From positions 4,540,001 through 4,604,000 of the forward strand of contig NZ_CP126115.1 of NCBI RefSeq assembly GCF_030123505.1: a stretch of 64,000 bases of DNA. Reading direction: 5' to 3'. Every line of letters begins with the position of its first letter. Position 1 is the stretch's first letter. Shown here one piece after another: positions 43,349 to 52,622 of this stretch. Under the pieces are notes generated by a model. It made no database searches and was not told the origin of the DNA. It worked only from the letters and a program-made list of their open reading frames with translations. A program made the translations under genes and the position numbers. The DNA is from Neobacillus sp. YX16 (GTDB lineage: Bacteria; Bacillota; Bacilli; Bacillales; Cytobacillaceae).

Positions 43349-43912
43349 ATGAGGAAAAGATTTGGAATTGATATTGATGGAACAGTTACATGTCCATCTG
43401 CGCTTGTTCCCTTTATTAATGAGGGATTCGGGCTAAACCTAACACTCGCTGATGTAAAGGAATATGATTTGAATAAAGTTGTAAATGTCCCACAGGAAAA
43501 ATTTTCAAAGTGGTTTGTTGAAAACGAACCGGTAATTTATGAAGAATCTCCACTTGCAGAGGGTGCAGAAACTATACTTAATACTTGGAAAAAAGAACAT
43601 GAATTATTCTTCATAAGTGCAAGGGGCTCACACCTATTGGAAAATACAAAGAAATGGTTTAACAAAAAAGGATTGTCTTATAACCATATAGAATTAATTG
43701 GTTCACACGATAAGGTTGCATCAGCTAAACTCCATCAAGTGGATCTTTTTCTGGAAGATAAACACGACAATGCTGTCATGATTCACGAAGAATGTGATAT
43801 TCCAGTTCTATTGTTTAATACCCCTTATAATCAGGACCCTATTCCTAAGGGTGTTGTTCGAGTTAATAATTGGTATGAGGCCAATACATGGGTAAAAAAT
43901 TGGCTTCGATAA
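43349..43912 (+). CDS. yqfW: HAD-family nucleotidase-like protein YqfW
   Basis: A 187-residue HAD hydrolase. Motif I is IDIDGTVTCPS with both Asp residues, motif II is the S in FFISARGS, motif III the Lys in SHDKVASAK, and motif IV the acidic pair in LFLEDKHDN. It resembles the 5'-deoxyribonucleotidase-like subgroup; substrate unknown. It is divergent from yqfX and ends at a terminator shared with zur. AAGGTGACTGCAT is the ribosome site. Confidence 0.88.
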   Translation: MRKRFGIDIDGTVTCPSALVPFINEGFGLNLTLADVKEYDLNKVVNVPQEKFSKWFVENEPVIYEESPLAEGAETILNTWKKEHELFFISARGSHLLENTKKWFNKKGLSYNHIELIGSHDKVASAKLHQVDLFLEDKHDNAVMIHEECDIPVLLFNTPYNQDPIPKGVVRVNNWYEANTWVKNWLR

Positions 43913-43923
43913 AAAAATGCAAA

Positions 43924-43952
43924 AACAGCATGGCTGCTGCCATGCTGTTTCT
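43924..43952. terminator. Bidirectional terminator, yqfW / zur
   Basis: A 12-bp stem AACAGCATGGCx/xGCCATGCTGTT around a short loop; A-rich on the left, TTTCTATTT on the right. It lies between two convergent genes. Confidence 0.88.
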
Positions 43953-43954
43953 AT

Positions 43955-44365
43955 TTAATGACACTCAGGACACCGTCCGTAAATTTCAAATTTATGCCCC
44001 GAAATATCATACCCTTTTAAATCCTCACTTAAGCTGTTCATTGGACAAGTTTCAATTTCTTTTGTCTTACCGCAATCCATACAGATGAAATGATGGTGAT
44101 GCTGGTGGCGTGAACAGGAAAAGCGAAAATGCTTTTCGCCAGATAGTTCCGTCATTTCTAGAATTCCCATTTTAACAAAAAGAGAAAGATTCCGATAAAT
44201 CGTATCAAAGCTTAACCCTGGATAGTCTTCCTTTAACTCATCTAAGACATCCTTTGCTGTTAAGTATTTATCACTGTCAGCAAATAGTTGAAGCATATCC
44301 TCTCTTTTTCCTGTTTGTTTAAATCCGTTTTCTTTTAAAAATTGAATGGCTTCATTAACATTCAC
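43955..44365 (-). CDS. zur: Zinc uptake regulator Zur (Fur family)
   Basis: A 136-residue Fur-family repressor. The N-terminal winged helix has [20 protein letters not shown] and [16 protein letters not shown]. The regulatory part has the His-rich [16 protein letters not shown] segment and the structural zinc ligands CMDC and CPEC at the C terminus. Identified as Zur, not Fur or PerR, by coupling to zinc transporter genes and by B. subtilis yqfV synteny. Its start overlaps the znuB stop by four bases. Confidence 0.92.
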   Translation of the reverse strand: MNVNEAIQFLKENGFKQTGKREDMLQLFADSDKYLTAKDVLDELKEDYPGLSFDTIYRNLSLFVKMGILEMTELSGEKHFRFSCSRHQHHHHFICMDCGKTKEIETCPMNSLSEDLKGYDISGHKFEIYGRCPECH

Positions 44366-45225
44366 CCTGCTGCCCCCCCTTGTGAAACATGATTTTTAAT
44401 CATTACTTTTTTATAAATGATGGTAAACACTAATATGGCCACAGCTATCATGACAATCGTTCCACCAGGAGCAAGGTCTAAATAATAAGAGGCAAATAGT
44501 CCTCCAAGAACAGATATTTCCCCAAATATGATGGACAAAAAAATAGTTTGTTTAAAGCCTTTAGCAATGCGTATGCTCGCTGCAACCGGTAATGTCATCA
44601 ATGAAGAAACAAGCATGATTCCTACTATTCGCATCGATGCCGCAATCACAAGGGCGACCATGATGATAAAAATAAAGTGAATGCTTTTTGCTGCTATTCC
44701 TGAGGCTTTTGCGTGCTCTTCATCAAAAGATAATAAAAATAGCTCTTTATATAATAAAATGATTGTCATAACGACACCGATACTAATAATAAAAATTACC
44801 CATAAATCTGTACGGCTGACTGCAGATACACTTCCAAATAAATAACTATACAAGTCCGTATTAAAACCATCCGCGAGTGAAATAAAGATTACCCCTAGAC
44901 CTATACCGCCGGATAATATAATCGGGATAGCAAGCTCTTGGTAATGCTTATATACTCCTCGTAGTTTTTCAATGAACAACGAGCCTCCGACTGAAAAGAC
45001 CATTCCTAAATAGAGTGGATTTAAACCGCTTAGCGTAACAAAGTATTTTTCAAGAAGAAGGCTGGCAGCAATTCCCGCTAACGTTACATGACTTAGGGCA
45101 TCGGCAATTAAGGAAAGCCTCCTTACAACAATAAATACACCTAATAATGGTGCAAGAAAACCAATTAAGATCCCTGTTAGGAAGGCATTTTGTAAAAATT
45201 CATATTGAAAAATTCCTTGAATCAT
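44362..45225 (-). CDS. znuB: Zinc ABC transporter permease ZnuB
   Basis: A 287-residue ABC-3 family permease with about eight helices. Family features are [32 protein letters not shown] and the cytoplasmic loop [10 protein letters not shown]. It overlaps znuC at 45222-45225 and zur at its other end, so the three genes form one coupled unit. The metal specificity (Zn rather than Mn) is inferred from zur. Corresponds to AdcB/ZurM in other naming schemes. Confidence 0.9.
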   Translation of the reverse strand: MIQGIFQYEFLQNAFLTGILIGFLAPLLGVFIVVRRLSLIADALSHVTLAGIAASLLLEKYFVTLSGLNPLYLGMVFSVGGSLFIEKLRGVYKHYQELAIPIILSGGIGLGVIFISLADGFNTDLYSYLFGSVSAVSRTDLWVIFIISIGVVMTIILLYKELFLLSFDEEHAKASGIAAKSIHFIFIIMVALVIAASMRIVGIMLVSSLMTLPVAASIRIAKGFKQTIFLSIIFGEISVLGGLFASYYLDLAPGGTIVMIAVAILVFTIIYKKVMIKNHVSQGGAAG

Positions 45226-46001
45226 TTAAAAACGCCTCCGTGGTCATGTTGATGGGATATTAGCTGGACATCCGTACCATACAATTCAGACATCCCCTCA
45301 CTTTGGTGCTTTTCAAATTCGCGTGTATCTCCATGGAAATGCAAGTGCTTATTCAGACAAGCTACATGGGTAACTTTATCTGAAATAGTTCCAACATCAT
45401 GTGTAACTAATAGAAGTGTAATTCCCCGCTTTTTATTTAGATCAGCAAGCATTTGATAAAATGCATTCACATTTTCCGCGTCAACCCCGACGGTTGGTTC
45501 ATCTAAAATCAATAGCCTAGGCTCACTTACAAGGGCACGGGCAATGAATACTCTTTGCTGCTGACCTCCTGAAAGCTCTCCGATATTTCGATTACTAAAC
45601 TTTCTCATTCCCACAGATTCCAAAGCATCATATACTTTTTGGGAATCTTCCTTCTTAAAAAAGCGAAATAATCCCAGTTTCTTAGTTAATCCACTGGAAA
45701 CAACTTCAAAAACTGTGGCTGGAAAACCTGTATTAAAGGAATTCGCTTTTTGGGATACATATCCGATTTGCTGCCAATCTTTAAATTTACTCATTTCCTG
45801 TCCAAATAAGCGAATTTCTCCTTTTTGTGGCTTTAATAGTCCCAATATTAACTTTAATAATGTTGATTTTCCTGAGCCATTTGGACCGACAATTGCCAGA
45901 AATGAGCCATTTGGTATGGCGAGGTTAATATTTTCAAGAACTGTATCCTTTTCATAGCGATAGGTAACTTGTTTTATTTCAATAATTGGATGTAATTTCA
46001 T
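45222..46001 (-). CDS. znuC: Zinc ABC transporter ATP-binding protein ZnuC
   Basis: A 259-residue ABC ATPase. Walker A is VGPNGSGKSTLLKL, the signature is [16 protein letters not shown], Walker B is LLILDEPTVGVD and the switch His is in LLVTHDVG. The C terminus has a His-rich tail, ISHQHDHGG, common in zinc transporters. It is the first gene of the znuC-znuB-zur unit, behind a sigma-A promoter and a Zur-like box. The substrate-binding protein ZnuA is not encoded here. Confidence 0.92.
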   Translation of the reverse strand: MKLHPIIEIKQVTYRYEKDTVLENINLAIPNGSFLAIVGPNGSGKSTLLKLILGLLKPQKGEIRLFGQEMSKFKDWQQIGYVSQKANSFNTGFPATVFEVVSSGLTKKLGLFRFFKKEDSQKVYDALESVGMRKFSNRNIGELSGGQQQRVFIARALVSEPRLLILDEPTVGVDAENVNAFYQMLADLNKKRGITLLLVTHDVGTISDKVTHVACLNKHLHFHGDTREFEKHQSEGMSELYGTDVQLISHQHDHGGVFK

Positions 46002-46019
46002 TCGCTCTCACCTTAATTT

Positions 46020-46038
46020 TAAGAATCATTCCGATTTA
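46020..46038 (-). promoter_or_regulatory. Zur-like box upstream of znuC
   Basis: On the minus strand AAATCGGAATGATT matches the left half and centre of the Zur consensus (AAATCGTAATNATTACGATTT) with one mismatch; the right half is poor. It lies just after the -10 hexamer, where repressor binding would block transcription. Confidence 0.5.
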
Positions 46039-46047
46039 ACTTAAAGT

Positions 46048-46076
46048 AGTATACAATAGGAACTTCCTAATGTAAA
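46048..46076 (-). promoter_or_regulatory. Sigma-A promoter for znuC-znuB-zur
   Basis: On the minus strand TTTACA (46071-46076), a 17-bp spacer and TATACT (46048-46053) lie about 47 bp before the znuC start. Confidence 0.72.
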
Positions 46077-46172
46077 GCTTTTACCTTTACACGAAGTATT
46101 AATAAGTAGATGTTAGTCATTTTGTAACACTCTATTTTCACCTTTCATACAGTAGATGAAGGAGTGATGAGT

Positions 46173-46427
46173 GTGAAGATTTTTGAGAGCGTCATTAATC
46201 ATAAGATTAATACCATTACTGGTGACGAACTATTCAAGTATGCGGAACAATTTAATATCCGAGTGAATAGGCAGCAAGCATACAAGGTTGCTCAATACTT
46301 AAGAGGGAAAAATGTAAATATTTTTGATGCCCGCGAACGAGCATTACTAATTAAAGAAATTGCAAAGATAGCTGGCCCTGAAGTAGCAAGAGAAGTAAAT
46401 AAGCTATTTGTTCAATTCACAAAATGA
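46173..46427 (+). CDS. yqfT: DUF2624 family protein YqfT
   Basis: An 84-residue soluble protein beginning MKIFESVINHKINTITGDEL and ending VNKLFVQFTK, recognised as the YqfT/DUF2624 family. I set the start at GTG 46173, eight bases after AAGGAG; the ATG at 46167 and GTG at 46164 are too close to, or inside, that site. The sequence is helical with a basic middle (NRQQAYKVAQYLRGKNVN). Function unknown. It ends at a terminator shared with nfo. Confidence 0.87.
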   Translation: MKIFESVINHKINTITGDELFKYAEQFNIRVNRQQAYKVAQYLRGKNVNIFDARERALLIKEIAKIAGPEVAREVNKLFVQFTK

Positions 46428-46432
46428 ACATC

Positions 46433-46466
46433 AAAAAGCTGTGCCCCTTGAGCACAGCTTTTTTCT
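46433..46466. terminator. Bidirectional terminator, yqfT / nfo
   Basis: The stem AAAAAGCTGTGCxxC/GxxGCACAGCTTTTT is 12 bp or more with a short CCTTGA loop, between convergent genes. Confidence 0.88.
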
Positions 46467-47359
46467 TATGAAAGCATGATTTTGTCCAAAAGATTTTCGT
46501 TAAACTTCTTCTCTCTCAGCATTTCAATTTCAAATAAATACGGAGGCTTTTTATTATCTTTATCTTCACCAACATAGGGTGTCTCTAAAATCTTTGGTAC
46601 ATCTGTCAGCTGTGGATGGTGGACGATATAATTGATAGCATCAAAGCCGATATGACCAAAGCCGATATTTTCGTGACGGTCTTTTCTCATACCAACTGCA
46701 TTTTTACTATCATTGATATGAAGAACCTTTAATTTATCTAAGCCGACAATTTTATCAAATTCATTTAATACACCATCAAAGTCTTCGACAATGTTATATC
46801 CCGCATCATGGGTATGACAGGTATCAAAACAAACAGAAAGCTTGTCGCTATAGTTTACACCATCGATAATCATCGCTAATTCTTCAAATGACTTCCCACA
46901 TTCAGAGCCTTTGCCTGCCATTGTCTCTAAAGCAATTTGCAGCTGCTCTTTTCCCGTTAATACTTCATTCAAGCCTTCAATAATCCTTTTTATTCCCGCT
47001 TCCGTACCTGCACCAACATGTGCACCTGGATGCAGCACAATTTGTTTAGCGCCAATTGCCTCTGTTCTTTCAATTTCTGTACGGAGGAATCTTACACCTA
47101 ATTCAAACGTATCTGGATTCGTGGTATTACCGATATTGATGATGTATGGTGCATGGACAACAATTTCAGAAATTCCGTTCTCCTCCATATGCCTTCTTCC
47201 TGCTTCAATGTTCAAATCCTCAATTTTTTTCCTTCTAGTGTTTTGCGGTGCTCCCGTATAGACCATGAATGTATTCGCACCATATGAAACGGCTTCCTCG
47301 CTCGCTGCCAGCAGCATTTTTTTACCGCTCATTGAGACATGTGATCCTATTTTCAACAA
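46466..47359 (-). CDS. nfo: Endonuclease IV
   Basis: A 297-residue AP endonuclease (B. subtilis YqfS) that repairs abasic sites, in B. subtilis mainly in spores. Zinc ligands are visible in [36 protein letters not shown] and [21 protein letters not shown]. It lies 25 bp downstream of cshB and is probably cotranscribed with it. AGGGAGAGAAGGTTTTGTTGAAA gives the ribosome site region. Confidence 0.95.
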   Translation of the reverse strand: MLKIGSHVSMSGKKMLLAASEEAVSYGANTFMVYTGAPQNTRRKKIEDLNIEAGRRHMEENGISEIVVHAPYIINIGNTTNPDTFELGVRFLRTEIERTEAIGAKQIVLHPGAHVGAGTEAGIKRIIEGLNEVLTGKEQLQIALETMAGKGSECGKSFEELAMIIDGVNYSDKLSVCFDTCHTHDAGYNIVEDFDGVLNEFDKIVGLDKLKVLHINDSKNAVGMRKDRHENIGFGHIGFDAINYIVHHPQLTDVPKILETPYVGEDKDNKKPPYLFEIEMLREKKFNENLLDKIMLS

Positions 47360-47383
47360 AACCTTCTCTCTCCCTTCAAAATC

Positions 47384-48694
47384 TTATTTCTTCTTTATTC
47401 TTCGTTGACGTTTTTTTATTTTGTCCATTTCCCACTGCATTTTCTTTTTATAGCCCGGTTTAACTTTTTGAGGTTTCTTGACCATTGACTTAGCAGTCTT
47501 ATCTGCTTCATCCTCTTTTCTTACCCTTGTTTTTCTTTTATTGCGATCTTCTAATTCAACAAATTCCTCTTTTTTAAGATCGACGTATTTAAACTGAATC
47601 CCCATCTTTTCAATGCGGTTTAATGCATCTTCATCGGAGATATCATAAATGGTGAGGGCAATTCCCGAGTTTCCGGCTCTTGCAGTCCTTCCTACTCGGT
47701 GGATATAAAAGTCCAAATCAGTAGGTAATTCATAATTGATAATATGACTGATTCCTTCAATATCAATTCCTCTTGAAGCTAGGTCTGTCGCAACGATATA
47801 TTGGTACTCTAAATCTTGAATTTGTTTCATCATTTTTTTTCGTTCACGGGGGTTAAGATCTCCATGGACACGAGCAACCTTTAGCCCTTTATTAATCAAA
47901 AAGTTGGCAACCTCTTCAGCCATCTTTTTTGTATTTGTAAAAACAATCGCTAAATATGGATTGTATTGAATAAGAGCATCGTGAACTAGCTGTTTTTTAT
48001 TTCTGTGCCTAGAAGGCAATAGATAGTGTGTTAAATTCTCAGCACTTTTTCTCTTGGCATCAATTTGAATGGATTTCGGGTTTTCCATGTATTTTTTGAG
48101 AAACGGTTTAAGTTTTTCAGGAATTGTTGCCGAAAATACAAGCATTTGTAATTTCTCAGGCATTTTTGCAGCTACCTGATCTAGATCCTCGATAAAACCC
48201 ATATCTAGCATCATATCTGCTTCATCAACAACAAGAACTTCTGAAGTATGGACAAATAGTGCTTGTTCAATCATCAGATCTTTAATTCTGCCTGGAGTTC
48301 CTACTACAATATGGGGCTGTACTTTTAGTTTATCAATGGTTCTTTGTTTGTCTGTACCGCCAATGTAGCATCTAGTCATGATGGCTTTGTCAGGACTGCA
48401 ATGCTCTGTCACCTTTAAAATTTGATGATAGATTTGTGAAGCAAGCTCTCTAGTTGGTGCTGTGATGACAGCTTGTACCTCTTGTCGCTCTGGATTTATT
48501 TTTTCCAGAATGGGCAATACAAAGGCAAGTGTTTTACCTGTTCCAGTTTGTGATTGACCGATGGCACTTTCATTTTTCAGAACCAATGGTATCATTCGTT
48601 CCTGAATTTCAGTTGGTTCATGAAAACCTTGTTCCTTAATTGCTTCTATAATAAAAGGTTGAAAATTAAAACGTTCAAAACGATTTTCTTTCAT
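47384..48694 (-). CDS. cshB: DEAD-box RNA helicase CshB
   Basis: A 436-residue DEAD-box helicase. The Q motif is NFQPFIIEAIKEQGFHEPTEIQ, Walker A is GQSQTGTGKT, Walker B is VVDEADMMLDMG, motif III is VFSATIP and motif VI is YIHRVGRTARAG. A very basic C-terminal tail of about 65 residues (ends KIKKRQRRIKKK) should bind RNA. Corresponds to B. subtilis YqfR/CshB, a cold-shock and ribosome-assembly helicase. Located upstream of nfo in the same orientation. Confidence 0.93.
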   Translation of the reverse strand: MKENRFERFNFQPFIIEAIKEQGFHEPTEIQERMIPLVLKNESAIGQSQTGTGKTLAFVLPILEKINPERQEVQAVITAPTRELASQIYHQILKVTEHCSPDKAIMTRCYIGGTDKQRTIDKLKVQPHIVVGTPGRIKDLMIEQALFVHTSEVLVVDEADMMLDMGFIEDLDQVAAKMPEKLQMLVFSATIPEKLKPFLKKYMENPKSIQIDAKRKSAENLTHYLLPSRHRNKKQLVHDALIQYNPYLAIVFTNTKKMAEEVANFLINKGLKVARVHGDLNPRERKKMMKQIQDLEYQYIVATDLASRGIDIEGISHIINYELPTDLDFYIHRVGRTARAGNSGIALTIYDISDEDALNRIEKMGIQFKYVDLKKEEFVELEDRNKRKTRVRKEDEADKTAKSMVKKPQKVKPGYKKKMQWEMDKIKKRQRRIKKK

Positions 48695-48903
48695 GTTATT
48701 GCTCCTTATATATTAATATCTACCGTTTATGGAGTAGTTTCCTTACTTTAGCAAGAGCTTCCACTTTTATTTCCATCATATCATTATAGTAAAGATTCAT
48801 CTAAATAACCAGTTATTATCATCTTTTACTTTTGGACCACTTTTAATCATTAAAATTTATAGTTTATCCTAGTGTTTATTCCTAAACCAAATTTAGGTAA
48901 TTG

Positions 48904-48912
48904 CATACCTTA
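48904..48912 (+). promoter_or_regulatory. Possible sporulation sigma factor -10 for yqfQ
   Basis: CATACCTTA fits the sigma-K -10 consensus CATANNNTA, with AACC 15 bp upstream as a possible -35; it also resembles the sigma-E -10. It lies 35 bp before the yqfQ start. Short motifs like this occur by chance, so confidence is low. Confidence 0.35.
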
Positions 48913-48946
48913 AATTATAAGGCTTTTTTGAGAGGAGGACTTACGT

Positions 48947-49561
48947 ATGCAGCAGCCTAGACCGAGATATCCTATTTACGGGCATATGGGTCCAAACATG
49001 ATGGGAAGAGGACCATATGGAGGTCAACAGCGCATGATGAATCCTTATGGCGGCAGTGGACAGATGATAGGACAAACGATGGGAAGAGGGCAAGGAAGAA
49101 GAAATGGCAGCGGCTTACTTTCAAAAATTCTGGGCGGGAAAAAGCAAGGTAATCAACGTGCAGGCCTTGGAGGTGCGCAGACAGCCGGTCGAGCTGCTTC
49201 CAGCGGAGGAGGAGTTGGTTCATTACTTAAAACACTAAGTAATCCGAACAGTCTGACTGGATTTATTAACAACACCCAACAGGTTTTGAATTCCGTTCAA
49301 TCCATAACACCCATGATTCAGCAATATGGACCATTAGTCAAGAACATCCCTATGATGTGGCAATTGTATAAGGGTTTTAAAGACTTACCAACTGAGGAAC
49401 AAAGTGAAGAAAACACGCCAGATACCCATATAATGGCAGAGGAGTCTGCTTCATCCCCTGCTGAACCCAAGAAAAGACCTAAAAAGGAAAGGGTTGTTCA
49501 ATCTGAAAGAGTTGAAGAAAAACAACCAAATGGGCCATCTATCCCTAAACTATACATTTAA
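48947..49561 (+). CDS. yqfQ: YqfQ/VrrA family protein
   Basis: A 204-residue protein. The first 90 residues are low complexity, rich in Gly, Gln, Met and Arg (MGRGPYGGQQRMMNPYGGSG), like spore coat or VrrA proteins. A conserved central block (SLLKTLSNPNSLTGFINNTQ, then QYGPLVKNIPMMWQLYKGFK) defines the family. The C terminus is charged (KKRPKKERVVQSERVEEKQ) and ends IPKLYI. GAGGAGGACTTACGT is the ribosome site. A spore-surface role is inferred from composition and the possible sporulation promoter. Confidence 0.85.
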   Translation: MQQPRPRYPIYGHMGPNMMGRGPYGGQQRMMNPYGGSGQMIGQTMGRGQGRRNGSGLLSKILGGKKQGNQRAGLGGAQTAGRAASSGGGVGSLLKTLSNPNSLTGFINNTQQVLNSVQSITPMIQQYGPLVKNIPMMWQLYKGFKDLPTEEQSEENTPDTHIMAEESASSPAEPKKRPKKERVVQSERVEEKQPNGPSIPKLYI

Positions 49562-49566
49562 ACAAA

Positions 49567-49594
49567 TGGATGCTGAAAATCAGCATCTCTTTTT
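49567..49594 (+). terminator. Terminator after yqfQ
   Basis: The stem GATGCTGA/TCAGCATC with a 2-nt loop is followed by TCTTTTTTGG. Confidence 0.85.
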
Positions 49595-49646
49595 TGGTTA
49601 TTTTCACAAGAAATTTTTACAGAAATTTCATAGGAAAAATGTATCT

Positions 49647-49675
49647 TTGTATTATTTCTATTAGTTTTATATAAT
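49647..49675 (+). promoter_or_regulatory. Sigma-A promoter for ispH
   Basis: TTGTAT (49647-49652), a 17-bp spacer and TATAAT (49670-49675) lie 47 bp before the ispH start. Confidence 0.7.
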
Positions 49676-49721
49676 AATTACATAGATTCAAAGTAAATGT
49701 TCTTTAGGAGGACTTTATAAT

Positions 49722-50660
49722 ATGCAAATCATTAAGATTTCACCGCGCGGATACTGTTATGGTGTCGTTGACGCCATGGTAATTGCAAGAAATGCCGCAT
49801 TAGATAAATCATTACCACGCCCTATCTACATTTTAGGGATGATTGTTCATAATAAACACGTAACGGATGCTTTCGCAGAAGAAGGTATTATTACACTCGA
49901 CGGAAAAAATCGCAAAGACATTCTAGACAAGGTAGATACAGGAACTGTCATTTTTACAGCTCATGGTATATCCCCTGAAGTAAGAGAGCTAGCAAAAAAG
50001 AAGGGACTTGTTACGATTGATGCTACATGTCCAGATGTAACAAGAACGCATGATTTGATAGAAGAGAAAACAAAGCAAGGCTACCAAGTCATTTATATTG
50101 GTAAAAAAGGACATCCTGAGCCTGAAGGTGCTGTTGGTGTAGCTCCTGATCTCGTACACCTTGTCGAAACACCAAGCGATGTAGAAGCCTTAAACATTCA
50201 TAGTGATAAACTGATTGTTACCAATCAAACCACCATGAGCCAATGGGATGTTACTGATACCATGAAAAAGGTTCAGGAGAAATATCCTCATGCAGAAGCT
50301 TATAATGAGATATGCAACGCCACACAAGTGCGTCAGGAAGCAGTTGCTGGTCAAGCCACTGAGGCTGATGTAACGATTGTGGTTGGAGACCCGATGAGTA
50401 ATAACTCCAATCGACTCGCGCAAGTCTCGGAAGAAATTGCTGGTACAAAGGCTTATCGAATTGCCGATATCTCTGAGTTAGATATTGAGTGGATTAAGGC
50501 TGCGAAGAACGTAGCCGTAACATCTGGTGCTTCTACTCCTACACCAATCACCAAGGAAGTCATAACCTTCTTAGAGCAATTTGATCCCAAAAACGAAGCA
50601 ACTTGGGAACGTCAAAGAAATGTTCCATTAAATAAAATATTACCTAAAGTAAAAAAATAA
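49722..50660 (+). CDS. ispH: 4-hydroxy-3-methylbut-2-enyl diphosphate reductase
   Basis: The last MEP-pathway enzyme, making isopentenyl and dimethylallyl diphosphate. The 312 residues include the three [4Fe-4S] cysteines in [23 protein letters not shown] and [10 protein letters not shown], plus [11 protein letters not shown] and [29 protein letters not shown] is a strong ribosome site. It corresponds to B. subtilis YqfP and is a single-gene unit with its own promoter and terminator. Confidence 0.96.
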   Translation: MQIIKISPRGYCYGVVDAMVIARNAALDKSLPRPIYILGMIVHNKHVTDAFAEEGIITLDGKNRKDILDKVDTGTVIFTAHGISPEVRELAKKKGLVTIDATCPDVTRTHDLIEEKTKQGYQVIYIGKKGHPEPEGAVGVAPDLVHLVETPSDVEALNIHSDKLIVTNQTTMSQWDVTDTMKKVQEKYPHAEAYNEICNATQVRQEAVAGQATEADVTIVVGDPMSNNSNRLAQVSEEIAGTKAYRIADISELDIEWIKAAKNVAVTSGASTPTPITKEVITFLEQFDPKNEATWERQRNVPLNKILPKVKK

Positions 50661-50686
50661 CCGGTCGCTTTCGACCGGTTTTTCTT
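50658..50686 (+). terminator. Terminator after ispH
   Basis: The stem AACCGGTCG/CGACCGGTT with a CTTT loop is followed by TTTCTTG. Confidence 0.88.
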
Positions 50687-50719
50687 GTCTAGCTACAGCA
50701 CCTAAGGGCTTCCGCTTTT
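50687..50719 (+). repeat. Family B repeat, collapsed 33-bp form
   Basis: GTCTAGCTACAGCACC followed by TAAGGGCTTCCGCTTTT, the same length as the 16686 copy and 29 of 33 positions identical. It fills the gap between the ispH terminator and the yqfO stop codon. Confidence 0.7.
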
Positions 50720-51835
50720 CTATACATATTGGAACGGATCCGTGTTCACATCCGAAGGGAAAATTTCAACTTCATAGCCAGATTCCTTACACATTTTTGA
50801 AAGTGTTGCTGTAAGTCCCTTTTTCATTATTTTTTCGACATTATGACCTGGATCTATCATGTTTAATCCCTGCATCATCGCATCATGAGCAGTATGATAA
50901 TAAATATCTCCTGTAATATAGACATCTGCCCCCTTAAACTTTGCGCTCATGAAATACTTATTGCCATCTCCGCCTAATACAGCCACTTTCTTGACACGTG
51001 ATGATAAATCACCAACTACCCTAACCTTATCAACCTCAAATGCTTCTTTTACCCTCTCAGCAAACTCTCCGAGTGTCATTTCTTTGACTTTGCCGATTCT
51101 GCCAAGCCCAAGAACTTCACCTTTATTTTCAACAGGATAAATATCATAAGCAACTTCTTCATATGGATGAGCTTTTACCATAGCTGTAACTGCTCTTTTT
51201 AACAGATGCTCAGGTACAATCGTTTCAATTCTTACTTCATCTACCGTTTCTAAACGACCTTGCTGGCCAATATGCGGGTTCGTATTTTCCCCTGGCAAAA
51301 ACCTCCCAGTTCCATCACCTGAAAAGGAACAGTGGCTGTAATTACCGATATAGCCAGCACCAGTATCCCCAAGGACCTTTCTAATTTCCTCAGCATGACT
51401 TGCCGGTGTGAAGACAACTAGTTTCTTAAGTTTCGTTTCGTATGTAGGTACTAGGACTTCAGGGGTTTCCAATCCCAGTGCGTTCGCCAGAAGATCATTT
51501 ACTCCTCCTTTAGCCACATCAAGGTTAGTATGGGCTGCATAGACCGCTATATCATGCTTTAATAGTTTTTCGATCATTCTTCCCTGTACAGTGTCTGTTA
51601 GGACATTCTTTAGAGGTCGAAAGATTGGCGGATGATGGGCAATGATTAGCTGAACATTCCTTTCAATGGCTTCATCAATCACCTCTTCTAGGACATCAAG
51701 GGCAATCATGACTTTATCTATTTTCTTATTCAACCGGCCAATTTGCAAACCTATCTTATCATCTTCCATCGCAAGACCCTTAGGAGAAAACTGTTCAAAT
51801 AGTTGAATGATTTCATGTCCATTCGCTTTCTTCAT
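50720..51835 (-). CDS. yqfO: Nif3-like protein YqfO (NIF3/DUF34 family)
   Basis: A 371-residue dinuclear-metal protein. Metal-binding blocks are LIIAHHPPIFRP, YAAHTNLDVAKGGVNDLLA and the C-terminal YITGDIYYHTAHDAM with GHNVEK. An inserted PII/CutA-like domain occupies about residues 130-240 (TPASHAEEIRKVLGDTGAG). Often annotated GTP cyclohydrolase type 2, but the true activity is unsettled. Its start lies 23 bp inside the trmK reading frame, so the pair is coupled. Confidence 0.93.
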   Translation of the reverse strand: MKKANGHEIIQLFEQFSPKGLAMEDDKIGLQIGRLNKKIDKVMIALDVLEEVIDEAIERNVQLIIAHHPPIFRPLKNVLTDTVQGRMIEKLLKHDIAVYAAHTNLDVAKGGVNDLLANALGLETPEVLVPTYETKLKKLVVFTPASHAEEIRKVLGDTGAGYIGNYSHCSFSGDGTGRFLPGENTNPHIGQQGRLETVDEVRIETIVPEHLLKRAVTAMVKAHPYEEVAYDIYPVENKGEVLGLGRIGKVKEMTLGEFAERVKEAFEVDKVRVVGDLSSRVKKVAVLGGDGNKYFMSAKFKGADVYITGDIYYHTAHDAMMQGLNMIDPGHNVEKIMKKGLTATLSKMCKESGYEVEIFPSDVNTDPFQYV

Positions 51836-52544
51836 TGTCCAATACCCCCTCTACTAGAGTAATTTTTTCTGAAACCTCTAGTTTTTTCTCTTCTGTTTCT
51901 GCAGAAGGTGCAGCACTTTCAAGCTGTTCATAAATACGCTTCCAGTTCTTTTTTTCTAGGCTCCATTTCTTCTTAAATGCACTTTCTTTTCTCTGAAGCA
52001 GAAAAGGTCCGACCAAAAGGCCAGTTTCTAAATTCATACCTCGATATGGCTTTAGAGGGTCTCCCCTTTCAGCAACTAAAATCTCGTATATTTTGCTATC
52101 CTCTTCAATGATTTCTTCTGCAATCAGTTCCCAATTGTTATCGATTAACCACTTTCGAATGGCAATTGCATTTAGATTAGGCTGCAGGACAAGCCGCTTA
52201 ACTGTAGAAAGCTTTTCTTTGCCATTTTCTAAAATATTGGCAATAAGACTGCCGCCCATTCCGGCAATGGTAATACAATCCACATCCCCTGGCTGAATTA
52301 CCTCCAAACCATCTCCCATTCTCACCGAAATCATGTCAGTAAGTCCTTCTGCCCTTACATTTTTTTCAGCCGACTGAAATGGGCCCTTTACAACCTCTCC
52401 AGCAATCCCAAAGGTTATCACACCGTTCTTAACAAGATAACTTGGTAAATATGCATGATCAGAACCAATATCTGCCAACTTTGAATCCTTTAGAACATAT
52501 TTTGCTACCGTTTCTAACCGTACGGATAATTTATCTGTATTCAA
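51813..52544 (-). CDS. trmK: tRNA (adenine(22)-N1)-methyltransferase TrmK
   Basis: A SAM-dependent methyltransferase modifying A22 of tRNAs. The SAM motif is LADIGSDHAYLPSYL, then IAGEVVKGPFQSA and the catalytic-region CITIAGMGGSLI. The start is best placed at TTG 52544, giving MNTDKLSVRLETVAKYV, which parallels MNELKLSKRLQTVAEY of B. subtilis TrmK; GTG codons at 52556 and 52553 lie within the AGTGGTG ribosome site. The C-terminal third is a Lys/Glu-rich coiled coil. Normal length at 243 residues. Adjacent to yqfO as usual. Confidence 0.92.
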   Translation of the reverse strand: MNTDKLSVRLETVAKYVLKDSKLADIGSDHAYLPSYLVKNGVITFGIAGEVVKGPFQSAEKNVRAEGLTDMISVRMGDGLEVIQPGDVDCITIAGMGGSLIANILENGKEKLSTVKRLVLQPNLNAIAIRKWLIDNNWELIAEEIIEEDSKIYEILVAERGDPLKPYRGMNLETGLLVGPFLLQRKESAFKKKWSLEKKNWKRIYEQLESAAPSAETEEKKLEVSEKITLVEGVLDNEESEWT

Positions 52545-52577
52545 ATCATTCACCACTTTTTATGTATTATTTACAGT

Positions 52578-52612
52578 ATAAAAAAGTCCTTTACATTAGC
52601 AAAGGACCTTTT
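52578..52612 (-). terminator. Terminator after cccA
   Basis: The minus-strand stem GTCCTTT/AAAGGAC with an 8-nt loop is followed by TTTTTTATAC; the same stem has TTTTC on the plus side. Confidence 0.75.
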
Positions 52613-52622
52613 CATTGTAATA

